7,341 nucleotides of DNA from JBBRLA01 sp038231615 (GCA_038231615.1 JBBRLA010000439.1:1-7341), one strand, 5' to 3'; positions 1 to 6,050 are shown, counted from the first letter of the stretch. Made by a program: numbers and translations. Notes: a model not told the origin generated them from the sequence alone.

Positions 1-219
1 CGCCAACCTCTGCCTTAACGCTCGGGTGACCCGCTCGGCGTCTCGCTTGTCCTCGAAGCCCAGCAGGATGTCATCTGCGTATCGGTACAGCTTCACCTGT
101 CCCCGACAGTGCTTCTTGACCACCTTCTGGACCCACAGGTCTAGCACGTAGTGCATGTGGTCTGCGGCTTCCCATAAAACTTCGACGCCCACGTTTCCTG
201 ATTTCGGGACTCCATCTCT
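1..219 (-). pseudogene. Group II intron reverse transcriptase/maturase fragment (YADD motif)
   Basis: The minus-strand frame is open from a stop at 222-220 down to base 1. From the ATG at 156-154 it reads M-HYVLDLW-VQKVVKKHCRG, then LYRYADDILLGFEDK at about 90-45, then a helix rich in Arg/Glu. HYVLDLW followed about 20 residues later by YADD is the usual RT domain 4/5 arrangement of group II intron-encoded proteins; the two Asp of YADD bind the catalytic metals. Upstream of HYVLDLW the family expects a segment like SPLLANIY and before it the rest of the fingers and palm; instead the frame reads WEAADH and soon meets a stop. The N-terminal half of the enzyme is therefore missing. The fragment continues past the left edge, so the thumb, maturase and endonuclease parts cannot be judged. 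Activity is very unlikely. Confidence 0.75.
141..215 (-). pseudogene. Possible remnant of the true N-terminus of the intron-encoded protein
   Basis: An ATG at 215-213 has a well-placed ribosome binding site (GGAAGGTG at 228-221, five bases away) and opens a 24-codon frame beginning MESRNQETWASKFYGKPQT. It then runs out of frame into the DNA that encodes HYVLDLW and stops at 143-141. This is what would be left if the original start and first ~19 codons of the intron protein had been joined, out of frame, to the domain-5 part by an internal deletion. The peptide was not recognised from any family, so this is an inference from the ribosome binding site and position. It could equally be a chance ORF. 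Confidence 0.3.
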
Positions 220-250
220 TCACCTTCCGATTACGGCCCGTGATCTTCCT

Positions 251-293
251 GTCTACGCTTCGCCGGGTCGGTTGCCCGACCGCGGCGCAAGAC
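251..293 (-). ncRNA. GNRA-capped RNA hairpin of the group II intron remnant
   Basis: On the minus strand this segment folds on itself. Outer pair GTCT/AGAC, then TGC/GCG, an internal loop with GAA on the 3' side, then GCCG/CGGC, a one-base bulge, and GGTCGG/CCGACC closed by the tetraloop GCAA. Together these are 17 pairs with small internal loops. GNRA tetraloops and purine-rich internal loops are typical of ribozyme domain I of group II introns, where they make tertiary contacts. The fold is directly visible; its assignment to a particular domain is not possible from the sequence alone. Confidence 0.5.
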
Positions 294-311
294 TCGGTTC
301 CAGGGTGTTGG

Positions 312-575
312 CTAGACTTTTCCTGGGTTTGCTCTTTCATCAAACTGGAACTCGCGGACGGCGGTGGTGATGACCGGGTGGCGGTGGCCAAAGGCCTGCG
401 TGCCGTGAAAGTCCTCGACGCGTCGGCCCTGGTCGTCGATGAGGGCGCCGCCCTCGGCGCGCACCAGGCGGGTCGGCTCGCAGGCCAGTTCGGCGCGGCT
501 GTAGATGAGCGGGTTGATGAAGTCGCGAAAATCGTGCAGGCCGCCGTGAAGGATGGATGAGAGCGCAACCGACAT
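312..575 (-). pseudogene. Class III PLP-dependent aminotransferase, N-terminal fragment
   Basis: The start ATG (575-573) lies 9 bases after the stop of the flavoprotein gene, with a GAGGGG-type ribosome binding site formed by that gene's last codons. The frame has 87 codons. Residues 20-76 (INPLIYSRAEL, then VRAEGGALIDDQGRRVEDFHG, then FGHRHPVITTAVREF) match the N-terminal domain of class III aminotransferases: the entry of the substrate channel, the strand-turn-strand 'G-x-x-x-x-D-x-x-G-R-x-x-x-D' and the 'GHxHPxIxxAV' helix. These enzymes are usually 400-470 residues long, so the large PLP domain and the catalytic lysine are absent. Similarity ends at about base 348; the last codons and the stop at 314-312 belong to the intron remnant. 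The 3' part may lie beyond the left edge. The precise substrate cannot be told. Confidence 0.75.
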
Positions 576-584
576 GGTTTCGGG

Positions 585-2054
585 CTACCCCTCGCCGCAG
601 CGCAGGAGATCGGGTCCGAAGACCTCCGGCTTGAGGATCGATTTCCCGAGCAGCAGCCTGGCGCACTCCTGCACCCCCTCCGGGATGGCCGGGTGGGGGT
701 GGATGCAGCGGTCGATGTCCTCCAGCGAGGCCCCCTGGTCGATGAGGAAGGCGATCCCCTGGATGGTGCTGGACGCCTGCGGCCCCACGACCCGCAACCC
801 CAGGATGCGCCCCGGCTGGTCGTGCGAGCACAGGAGCTTGATGAACCCCTTTGTCGACCGCATGGCGATGTTCCGGTTGATGAGCTGGTTGTGTACCACC
901 GCCACCCGGTAGGGGATCTTCTTCTGCTTCGCCTGCTGCTCGTTCAGCCCCACCGATGCCACCTCCGGCGAGAGGAACATGATCGCCGACAACGCCTCGT
1001 AGCGGATCGGCTCCGGCTTGAGCCCGAACATGCGCTCCACCGCGTGGCGCCCCTCCAACTCGGCGACGTTCACCAGGGCGATGTCCAGCGTGCTGTCCCC
1101 CGCCGCGTAGATGTGCGGCACTACACTCTGGGTGTTCTCCACCACGATGCCGCCGCTTTTGTCCACCGCCACCCCCGCCTTGTCCAGGCAGAGCGACCCG
1201 GTGTTGGGCACCCGGCCGATGGAGATGAGGGCCCGCTCGACGCGGATCGGCTGGCACGCCCCCGTCGGGCCGCAGATGACGTACTCGACCCCGCCATCCA
1301 CCAGCCGCATTGTCGTCAGCTTGGACTGGCGGTGGATGTTGATGCCCATTTTCTCGAAGCTGGTGGCGATCACCTCGGCCACGTCGGCGTCTTCATAGGG
1401 CAGGATGCGCGGCTGACTGTCGATGATGTTGATCCGCGTCTTGTGGAAGTTGGCGAAGATCGTGGCGTATTCGCAGCCCACCACGCCGGCCCCGACGATG
1501 ACCATGCTCTCGGGAAAATCCTGCAGGTCCTCGATGTGGTCGCTGGTGACGATGTGCGTGCCGTCGATCTGGATGCCCGCCGGCAGGCGCGGGCAGGATC
1601 CGGTGGCGATCAGGAAATGCTCGGCCTGGTACGCCGTGCGGACGCTGTCGCGCTGCTCGACCTCGACCGAGGTGGGCGAGACAAAGCGGCCGGTGCCGAT
1701 GACAAAGGTCAGCTTGCCCCCGTTCGCAGACAGGGTGGCCAGGCGCCCGATCTGCGCGTTCAGTTGCGTCCGGCGTTCGGAGACGGCGGTGTCGACGCAG
1801 TTCATTACCGCCTGGTAGGACACGTGGAGGCCCTGGGCGAAGTAGCCCCGGTCGGTGCGCGAGGCGACGGCGTAGTCGTTGGACAGGTGCCACATGGTCT
1901 TGGACGAGAGGGCGCCCGAGTGGATGCCCGCCCCGCCGACGCGGTCGCGTTCGATGAGCAGGACGCGCTTGCCCAGGTCGTGGGCGCGCATGGCGGCGGC
2001 GTAACCGGCTGGGCCGGCACCAAGGATGCAGAGATCGTAGGGGGCGGGGGTCAT
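585..2054 (-). CDS. Dihydrolipoamide dehydrogenase-family flavoprotein lacking both redox cysteines
   Basis: This 489-residue protein has the full two-dinucleotide-fold flavoprotein reductase layout. The FAD fold is GAGPAG at 12-17 with Glu35 at the end of the second strand. IATGS is at 149-153, the NAD(P)H fold GAGVVG at 188-193 is followed by IID at 210-212 (an acidic residue there favours NAD(H)), and AAGD at 317-320 contacts FAD. A dimerisation domain ends in HPHPAIPE at 452-459. The active-site helix reads GGAGIHSGALSSK (40-52) where lipoamide dehydrogenase has GGTCLNVGCIPSK, so both cysteines are replaced (Gly43, Ala48). The His454-Glu459 pair is kept. It cannot be a dithiol reductase. 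A transhydrogenase, quinone reductase or other hydride-transfer role is possible: SthA and mycobacterial LpdA also lack a complete disulfide. The ATG at 2054 has AGAAGG seven bases upstream. It forms an operon with the downstream aminotransferase. Confidence 0.85.
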   Translation of the reverse strand: MTPAPYDLCILGAGPAGYAAAMRAHDLGKRVLLIERDRVGGAGIHSGALSSKTMWHLSNDYAVASRTDRGYFAQGLHVSYQAVMNCVDTAVSERRTQLNAQIGRLATLSANGGKLTFVIGTGRFVSPTSVEVEQRDSVRTAYQAEHFLIATGSCPRLPAGIQIDGTHIVTSDHIEDLQDFPESMVIVGAGVVGCEYATIFANFHKTRINIIDSQPRILPYEDADVAEVIATSFEKMGINIHRQSKLTTMRLVDGGVEYVICGPTGACQPIRVERALISIGRVPNTGSLCLDKAGVAVDKSGGIVVENTQSVVPHIYAAGDSTLDIALVNVAELEGRHAVERMFGLKPEPIRYEALSAIMFLSPEVASVGLNEQQAKQKKIPYRVAVVHNQLINRNIAMRSTKGFIKLLCSHDQPGRILGLRVVGPQASSTIQGIAFLIDQGASLEDIDRCIHPHPAIPEGVQECARLLLGKSILKPEVFGPDLLRCGEG

Positions 2055-2087
2055 GGTGGACCTTCTGGCAAGGTGATCGTTACCCTA

Positions 2088-2117
2088 ACCATAACGGGTT
2101 TTACCGGGGAAGGGCAA
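2088..2117 (-). promoter_or_regulatory. Candidate sigma70-type promoter for the flavoprotein-aminotransferase operon
   Basis: On the minus strand TTGCCC (2117-2112) and TATGGT (2093-2088) are separated by 18 bases, each matching four of six consensus positions. They lie 34-64 bases before the flavoprotein start codon, in the 120-bp gap behind the substrate-binding protein gene. A short inverted repeat, CGTTA-N9-TAACG at 2078-2096, overlaps the -10 box and could be an operator. Match quality is modest, and read-through from the upstream gene is equally possible. Confidence 0.3.
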
Positions 2118-2174
2118 CGGAGCAAGTTTTGCACGGCGATAGAATCGGCCGCGGGCGCGCGATGCTCATCATCA

Positions 2175-3725
2175 TCAAGGCACCTTGCTGACCTGGGCCA
2201 TGCTGGAGAACTGCGCCGACGGCCAGACGATGTAGTGCTGGACCTCCCGGCGCATCACCACCACGTTGTCGATGTGCCACATCGGCAGGATGGGCAGGTC
2301 CTGCGCCAGGATCTTCTGCACCTGGCTGTAGATCTGCCGCCGCTTTTCCCGGTCCATCTCCCGCTCGCCCGCGTCCAGTAGCACGTCCATCGCCGGGTTG
2401 CGGTAGCGCATGCGGTTGTGGCCGGCGTTGGGGTCCGCCGCCGTGGGGATGAAATGGCTGTGGAAGTAGCGCTTCATCAGGTTCGGCTCGGCGACCTCGC
2501 CGGTGCTCAGGCCGTAGATCTGGAAGTTCCCCTTCTTGACGTCGTCCAGAAACAGATGAAACTCGTAGGGCCGCACCTCCACCGCCACCCCGATCTCGGC
2601 GAGCTGCGCCGCCACCACCCGGGCGATCGACACCGGCAGGGCATCGGTGGACGTCTTGTAGGTCAGGGTGAAGCGCGGCAGCGGGCCGTCCCCGTCCGGG
2701 TCGGGGTAGCCGGCGGCGTCCAGCAGCGCCTTGGCCCGGGCCGGGTCGTGGGCGTAGCCCGGCACGTCGGCGTCGTAGGCCCAGTGGAAGGTCGGCAGCA
2801 TCGCGGTGGCCAGCACAGCGGTGCCGCGCAGCTTGGTGTGGACGATGCGCTCGCGATCGATGCCCAACAAAAGGGCCTGCCGCACCCGCGGGTCCTTGAG
2901 GTGCGTGTCCTCGTTGTTCAGCCCCAGGTAAAAGAAGATCGCCGAGTGGCCGGTCTGCATGCGCAAGCGATCGTTGGGCGGCCGGCTCCACCGGTCCACC
3001 GCGTCATAGAGCAGCGGCGACACCGTGTTCTGCGTCAGATCGGCGGACCCCCCCACCAGCGAGAGCAGCCGGGCGTTGGCGTCGCGCACCACCCGCACCG
3101 TCAGCGTGCGCATGGGCGGCGGGCCGCCGTAGTAATAGGGGTTGCGGGTGAAGCGGGTCACCTCGCCGACCGGGCCGGAAAGGACGAAGGGGCCCGCGCC
3201 GATGAGGGGGCCGCTTTCGAATGTGCCCCGTTTGACGATGCCGAAGTCCAGGTCGGTCAGCGCCGAGGCGTGGTGGTGGGCGTAGGTCAGGCGCAGGGTC
3301 CGCGGGCCGCGCACCTCCAGCGGCAAGACCAGGCCCGAGTCCTCGAATCGGCTGCGCAGCACCCCGTTGCCGGTCTTCTTGTCGACCACCCCGGCAAAGG
3401 TGTAGGCCACGTCCTCCGGGGTGACCGGGCTGCCATCGGAGAAGCGGGCCTCGCGCAGGGTGATGTCGTAGCGGATGCGACCGGATTCTTCCCGCGGCAG
3501 CACCTCGTCGACCCGTTGGGCCAGGTCCGGGCGCGGCGAAAGCTCCGGGTCGTCCACCGAGATCAGGCGGCCGTAGGCCAGCGATGAGAGCTTCAGATCG
3601 TAAGAGGTCGCGGTGCTGCGCGGGTCGATGCTGCGCGGCGGCTGTTCGATCAGCACCACCAGCTCGTCCGCTGGCACCCGGTGCCGCTGGCAGCCGACTG
3701 TCAGGGTGCCCACCAGGCTGGCCAA
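2175..3725 (-). CDS. Peptide/oligopeptide-type ABC transporter substrate-binding lipoprotein (SBP family 5)
   Basis: The protein belongs to solute-binding family 5 (DppA/OppA/NikA-like), periplasmic proteins that deliver peptides or similar solutes to an ABC importer. Visible family signatures in order are the IDPR-S-T-YDLKLSSLAYGRLI opening, SDGSPVTPEDVAYTF, and DPRVRQALLLGIDRERIV. PGYAHDPARAKALLDAAGYP follows, and the C-terminal part contains MKRYFHSHF and YSQVQKILAQDLPILPMWH. LTVGC with Cys at 3692-3690 is a good lipobox, giving a lipid-anchored mature protein of 505 residues, normal for the family. The start is unsettled: TTG at 3725 is the only standard start codon between the divergent gene and the Cys, but it gives an 11-residue signal with no positive charge and no ribosome binding site. 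The next in-frame ATG is at 3920, inside the divergent gene. No permease or ATPase gene is in view. Confidence 0.8.
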   Translation of the reverse strand: MASLVGTLTVGCQRHRVPADELVVLIEQPPRSIDPRSTATSYDLKLSSLAYGRLISVDDPELSPRPDLAQRVDEVLPREESGRIRYDITLREARFSDGSPVTPEDVAYTFAGVVDKKTGNGVLRSRFEDSGLVLPLEVRGPRTLRLTYAHHHASALTDLDFGIVKRGTFESGPLIGAGPFVLSGPVGEVTRFTRNPYYYGGPPPMRTLTVRVVRDANARLLSLVGGSADLTQNTVSPLLYDAVDRWSRPPNDRLRMQTGHSAIFFYLGLNNEDTHLKDPRVRQALLLGIDRERIVHTKLRGTAVLATAMLPTFHWAYDADVPGYAHDPARAKALLDAAGYPDPDGDGPLPRFTLTYKTSTDALPVSIARVVAAQLAEIGVAVEVRPYEFHLFLDDVKKGNFQIYGLSTGEVAEPNLMKRYFHSHFIPTAADPNAGHNRMRYRNPAMDVLLDAGEREMDREKRRQIYSQVQKILAQDLPILPMWHIDNVVVMRREVQHYIVWPSAQFSSMAQVSKVP

Positions 3726-3746
3726 AAGGGGGATGAGAGTTCGCGC

Positions 3747-3773
3747 GTCGAGACCAGCTCTGCTAGTCTCGAC
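3747..3773. promoter_or_regulatory. 27-bp near-perfect palindrome, probable operator or leader hairpin
   Basis: GTCGAGACcAGC and GCTaGTCTCGAC are inverted copies of each other around a TCT centre: twelve-base arms with a single mismatch. The palindrome ends two bases before the ATG of the plus-strand peptidase gene and sits immediately outside the signal-peptide region of the minus-strand binding protein. A symmetrical site between two divergent starts suggests a dimeric regulator controlling one or both genes. As RNA it would be a hairpin covering the plus-strand ribosome binding region, where no Shine-Dalgarno sequence is seen. No T-run follows, so a terminator is unlikely. No known operator consensus was recognised. 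Confidence 0.5.
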
Positions 3774-3775
3774 AT

Positions 3776-5548
3776 ATGGTCTCTTTGCGGCCCTATCGTC
3801 TGGTCCCCCCGCTGGTCCCCCTGCGTCTGTACGGCACCCTTCTGCTGGCGTTGTCGGCCTGCGCCACGCCCAGTGCTCAGGCGGCCCCTTCGGCATCATC
3901 TTCTGTTCCCTTGTCGACATCGGCGATTCCTGGAGTCGGCGCTACCTCAGCCGTCACAGGCACCCAACCTGCCATGACCGGTGCAAAGGCGCCAGCCCCC
4001 CAGGCAGGCGACGCGCCGGTTTCGGACGCAGCGCCCCCCGGGGCACCCGCAGCACCGCCTTTGGGGGTCCCGCCGCCGCCGCCCCCACAGGACCCGGTCC
4101 AGCGCGTCCGCTGGCTGAACCAGCGCATCGACGGGCTCCTTCTGGCGCCGCACCTGTCCCGGGCCAAGGTCGGCGTGGCCGTCACCGACATCGAAAGCGG
4201 CAGGCTGGTCTACGCGCGCAACGAGGCGCTGCCCCTGAACCCGGCCTCCAACGTCAAGCTGGTCACCACCGCGGCGGCGCTGGCGCTACTGGGTCCCGAA
4301 TACCGCTTCAAGACGGCGATCTACGTCGACAAGGAGCACAAGGGCGGGGCCTACGACAACCTGTACCTGCGCGGCTATGGCGATCCGACCCTGCAGGTCG
4401 AGGACCTGTGGCGGATCTCCGGGGACATCTACAGCCACGGGGTGCGCAAGATCGATGGCGACATCCTCATCGACGACAGCTACTTCGACGAGCAGCGGGT
4501 CGGCCCGGGGTTTGACCAGAAGCCCGAGGACGCGGCCTTTCGCGCGCCGCAGGGGGCGGTGTCGCTGAACTTCAACGCCGTCGGCATCCAGGTGCAGCCC
4601 GGGGGTTCGGATGGGGCGCCGGCGCGGGTGGTGGTCGAGCCGGCGTCTCCCTATTTCGTAGTGCAGAGCGAGGCCCGCACCAGCACTTCGGGCCGGACCA
4701 ACCTGGTGGTGGAGAGCGCCGAGGAAACCGATGCCGCCGGGAAGATGCACACCGTGCTGCGGGTGCGCGGCGCCATCCGGACCAGCGACCCCGGGCAAGA
4801 GTTCTTCAAGCGGGTGGCGCACCCGGACCTGTACACCGGGTTCACCCTGCGGGAACTCCTGCAACGGCGCGGGGTCAAGCTGACCGGCAAGGTGATCCAC
4901 GGGGTGGCGCCGCCGACAGCGCGACTCTTGACGACCCATTACTCGCCGCCCCTGGGGGTGATCGCCCGGGAGATCAACAAGCGATCCAACAACTTCATGG
5001 CCGAGCAGGTGCTGAAGACCCTGGGGGCCGAGGCCGGCGGAAAGCCTGGGACCTGGAAGAAGGGCACCGACGCGGTAGGTCGCTACCTGGAGAGCCTGGG
5101 GATCGCCGCCGGGCGCTACCAGATGACCAACGGATCGGGACTTTATGATTCCAACCGGTTCAGCGCGGCGCAGATCACGACCCTCCTGCGGACGGCGTAT
5201 CGGGACTTCCGCTATGCCGCCGACTTCGTCGGATCGCTGGGGGTGGCCGGGGCGGACGGCACGGTGGGGCACCGCATGACCGGGGGCCTGGCGGAGCGCT
5301 ACGTGCGGGCCAAGACGGGGACGCTTCTGGGCGTGTCGTGCCTCTCGGGGTACGCCAGCGGACCGATGGCGCAGGGGGCGCCCGGGTTCAGCAGCGGCGG
5401 TCGCGGGCCCCTGGCGTTCTCGCTGCTGATGAATGACCTGCCGGAGGACGGGGGGGCCACGGCCCGGCAGGTGCAGGATGGGATAGCGGAGCTGCTGGTG
5501 CTTTATCTGGGTGTGGGGCCGACGTCGGCGCTGAGCAAGGAGCCTTGA
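3776..5548 (+). CDS. dacB: D-alanyl-D-alanine carboxypeptidase/endopeptidase, PBP4 type (peptidase S13), lipoprotein
   Basis: A 590-residue penicillin-binding protein that trims D-Ala from stem peptides or cuts D-Ala-mDAP crosslinks in the periplasm. Residues 1-29 form a lipoprotein signal (RPYR, hydrophobic stretch, LSAC) with Cys29 as the acylated residue. Residues 30-107 are an Ala/Pro/Ser linker ending in six prolines at 99-104. The catalytic domain follows: S158-N-V-K161 is the SxxK motif with nucleophile Ser158, NGSGLYDSN at 452-460 is the region of the second motif, and K513-T-G is the third. The large insertion between motifs one and two is typical of S13 enzymes. The second motif has Tyr-Asp-Ser-Asn where the family often has Ser-Arg-x-Asn. 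Third-position GC supports coding from the ATG at 3776, although no Shine-Dalgarno sequence precedes it. Lipid anchoring is unusual for PBP4, which in E. coli is periplasmic. Confidence 0.92.
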   Translation: MVSLRPYRLVPPLVPLRLYGTLLLALSACATPSAQAAPSASSSVPLSTSAIPGVGATSAVTGTQPAMTGAKAPAPQAGDAPVSDAAPPGAPAAPPLGVPPPPPPQDPVQRVRWLNQRIDGLLLAPHLSRAKVGVAVTDIESGRLVYARNEALPLNPASNVKLVTTAAALALLGPEYRFKTAIYVDKEHKGGAYDNLYLRGYGDPTLQVEDLWRISGDIYSHGVRKIDGDILIDDSYFDEQRVGPGFDQKPEDAAFRAPQGAVSLNFNAVGIQVQPGGSDGAPARVVVEPASPYFVVQSEARTSTSGRTNLVVESAEETDAAGKMHTVLRVRGAIRTSDPGQEFFKRVAHPDLYTGFTLRELLQRRGVKLTGKVIHGVAPPTARLLTTHYSPPLGVIAREINKRSNNFMAEQVLKTLGAEAGGKPGTWKKGTDAVGRYLESLGIAAGRYQMTNGSGLYDSNRFSAAQITTLLRTAYRDFRYAADFVGSLGVAGADGTVGHRMTGGLAERYVRAKTGTLLGVSCLSGYASGPMAQGAPGFSSGGRGPLAFSLLMNDLPEDGGATARQVQDGIAELLVLYLGVGPTSALSKEP

Positions 5549-5551
5549 GCC

Positions 5552-5986
5552 ATGAAGCCGACCCAAAGGATGCTCTTGTGGGCGTTGGCGCTGCTCCTGG
5601 GATGCGCGCCGGAGCTTTCGGACCTGAAGGAACGGACCGGGCCGCCTCGGCCGGAGCAGGACGAGATTGTCCCGGTGGGCGGCTACTCGCTTCTTTCGGG
5701 CACGTGGGAGACCACGCGCAGCGATGAGGCCATCGGCGAGCAGCGGGTGCCGATGCTGATCGACGTGGAGAAGGACGTGCTGACCGGGACGGCGCCGGAC
5801 TCGTCGGTGCGCATCCGCTGCCAGGCCAGCCACCGGACCTGCGTGGGCACGTGGAGCGACAACCTGGGCCACGGCAGGCTGACGTGGACCTTCGCGACTG
5901 ACTTTCAGGGGTTCAGCGGCACCTATGACGGGACCAGCCAGGGCCTGGACATCGGGCGCAGCTCGTGGACCGGCAAGAAGATGTAG
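5552..5986 (+). CDS. Small lipoprotein of unknown function with GTW/GTY repeats
   Basis: A 144-residue protein with a clear lipoprotein signal: MKPTQR, hydrophobic stretch LLWALALLLG, Cys18 (LLLGC). After a short charged, proline-rich linker (about 25-40), the rest looks like an all-beta domain with regularly spaced Gly-Thr-aromatic turns: SGTW, LTGTA, VGTW and SGTY, and a final SWTGK. Two cysteines in RCQASHRTC could form a disulfide in the periplasm. The spacing is reminiscent of uncharacterised secreted beta proteins built from G-T-W/Y repeats, but no named family was recognised. The start follows the peptidase stop by three bases. Its ribosome binding site AAGGAG lies in the last codons of that gene, so the two are probably translationally coupled and act in the same envelope compartment. 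Function unknown; the coding call itself is firm. Confidence 0.85.
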   Translation: MKPTQRMLLWALALLLGCAPELSDLKERTGPPRPEQDEIVPVGGYSLLSGTWETTRSDEAIGEQRVPMLIDVEKDVLTGTAPDSSVRIRCQASHRTCVGTWSDNLGHGRLTWTFATDFQGFSGTYDGTSQGLDIGRSSWTGKKM

Positions 5987-6050
5987 GATCTGGCGGCTCG
6001 TGTCATCGCAGGCGGGGCTCTGGGTCGGGTGATTTCCCCGAGCGGGAGGC

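Larger units (their letters stand above)
1..347 (-). mobile_element. Degenerate group II intron-like element (partial, continues off the left edge)
   Basis: Read on the minus strand, this stretch follows directly on the broken aminotransferase. It contains a structured non-coding part (about 347-216) and then a reverse-transcriptase fragment (156-1). The order, RNA structure first and then the intron-encoded protein, is that of a group II intron. Bacterial group II introns normally carry several hundred bases of ribozyme before the protein gene; here there are only about 130, and RT domains 0-4 are missing, so the element cannot be intact. The right boundary (about 347) is set where the aminotransferase similarity stops and is uncertain by roughly 20 bases; no clear GTGYG-type 5' intron end was found. 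The left end, including any domain V, lies outside the window. Confidence 0.6.

Noticed and set aside
585..2054. Naming the flavoprotein sthA or lpdA
   Set aside because: Both redox cysteines are absent, the His-Glu pair is not an SthA trait, and no 2-oxoacid dehydrogenase genes are nearby, so no symbol is justified.
2127..2174. Terminator after the binding-protein gene
   Set aside because: Only a tiny CGAT/ATCG hairpin with a bulged GG/CC extension is present, without a following T-run; read-through into the flavoprotein gene cannot be excluded.
2165..2177. CATCATCATC triplet repeat at the end of the binding-protein gene
   Set aside because: It is only about three repeat units, too short to be a meaningful microsatellite or phase-variable tract.
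693..2381. Long open frame on the plus strand opposite the flavoprotein gene
   Set aside because: It shows no family motifs, has a composition biased to Asp/Arg/Val/His, and lies antisense to a clear flavoprotein; a GC-driven shadow.
3733..3860. Plus-strand ATG at 3733 with AAGGGGG before it, opening MRVRASRPALLVSTYGLFAA
   Set aside because: It is out of frame with the peptidase, and the G-run almost touches the ATG. Third-position GC supports the 3776 frame instead.
3726..3920. Extending the binding protein to the in-frame ATG at 3920
   Set aside because: This would add a 65-residue leader before the hydrophobic segment and run 145 bases antisense into the peptidase gene. Codon use there follows the plus-strand gene.
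5552..5986. Possible avidin-like barrel because of LSGTW and LTGT segments
   Set aside because: The similarity is confined to short Gly-Thr-aromatic turns common in many beta proteins; no biotin-site pattern can be shown.
5987..6050. Bidirectional terminator between the convergent lipoprotein and Nudix genes
   Set aside because: The best stem (CTCtGGG with CCCcGAG) has a mismatch, a long loop and no T-run on either side; too weak to annotate.
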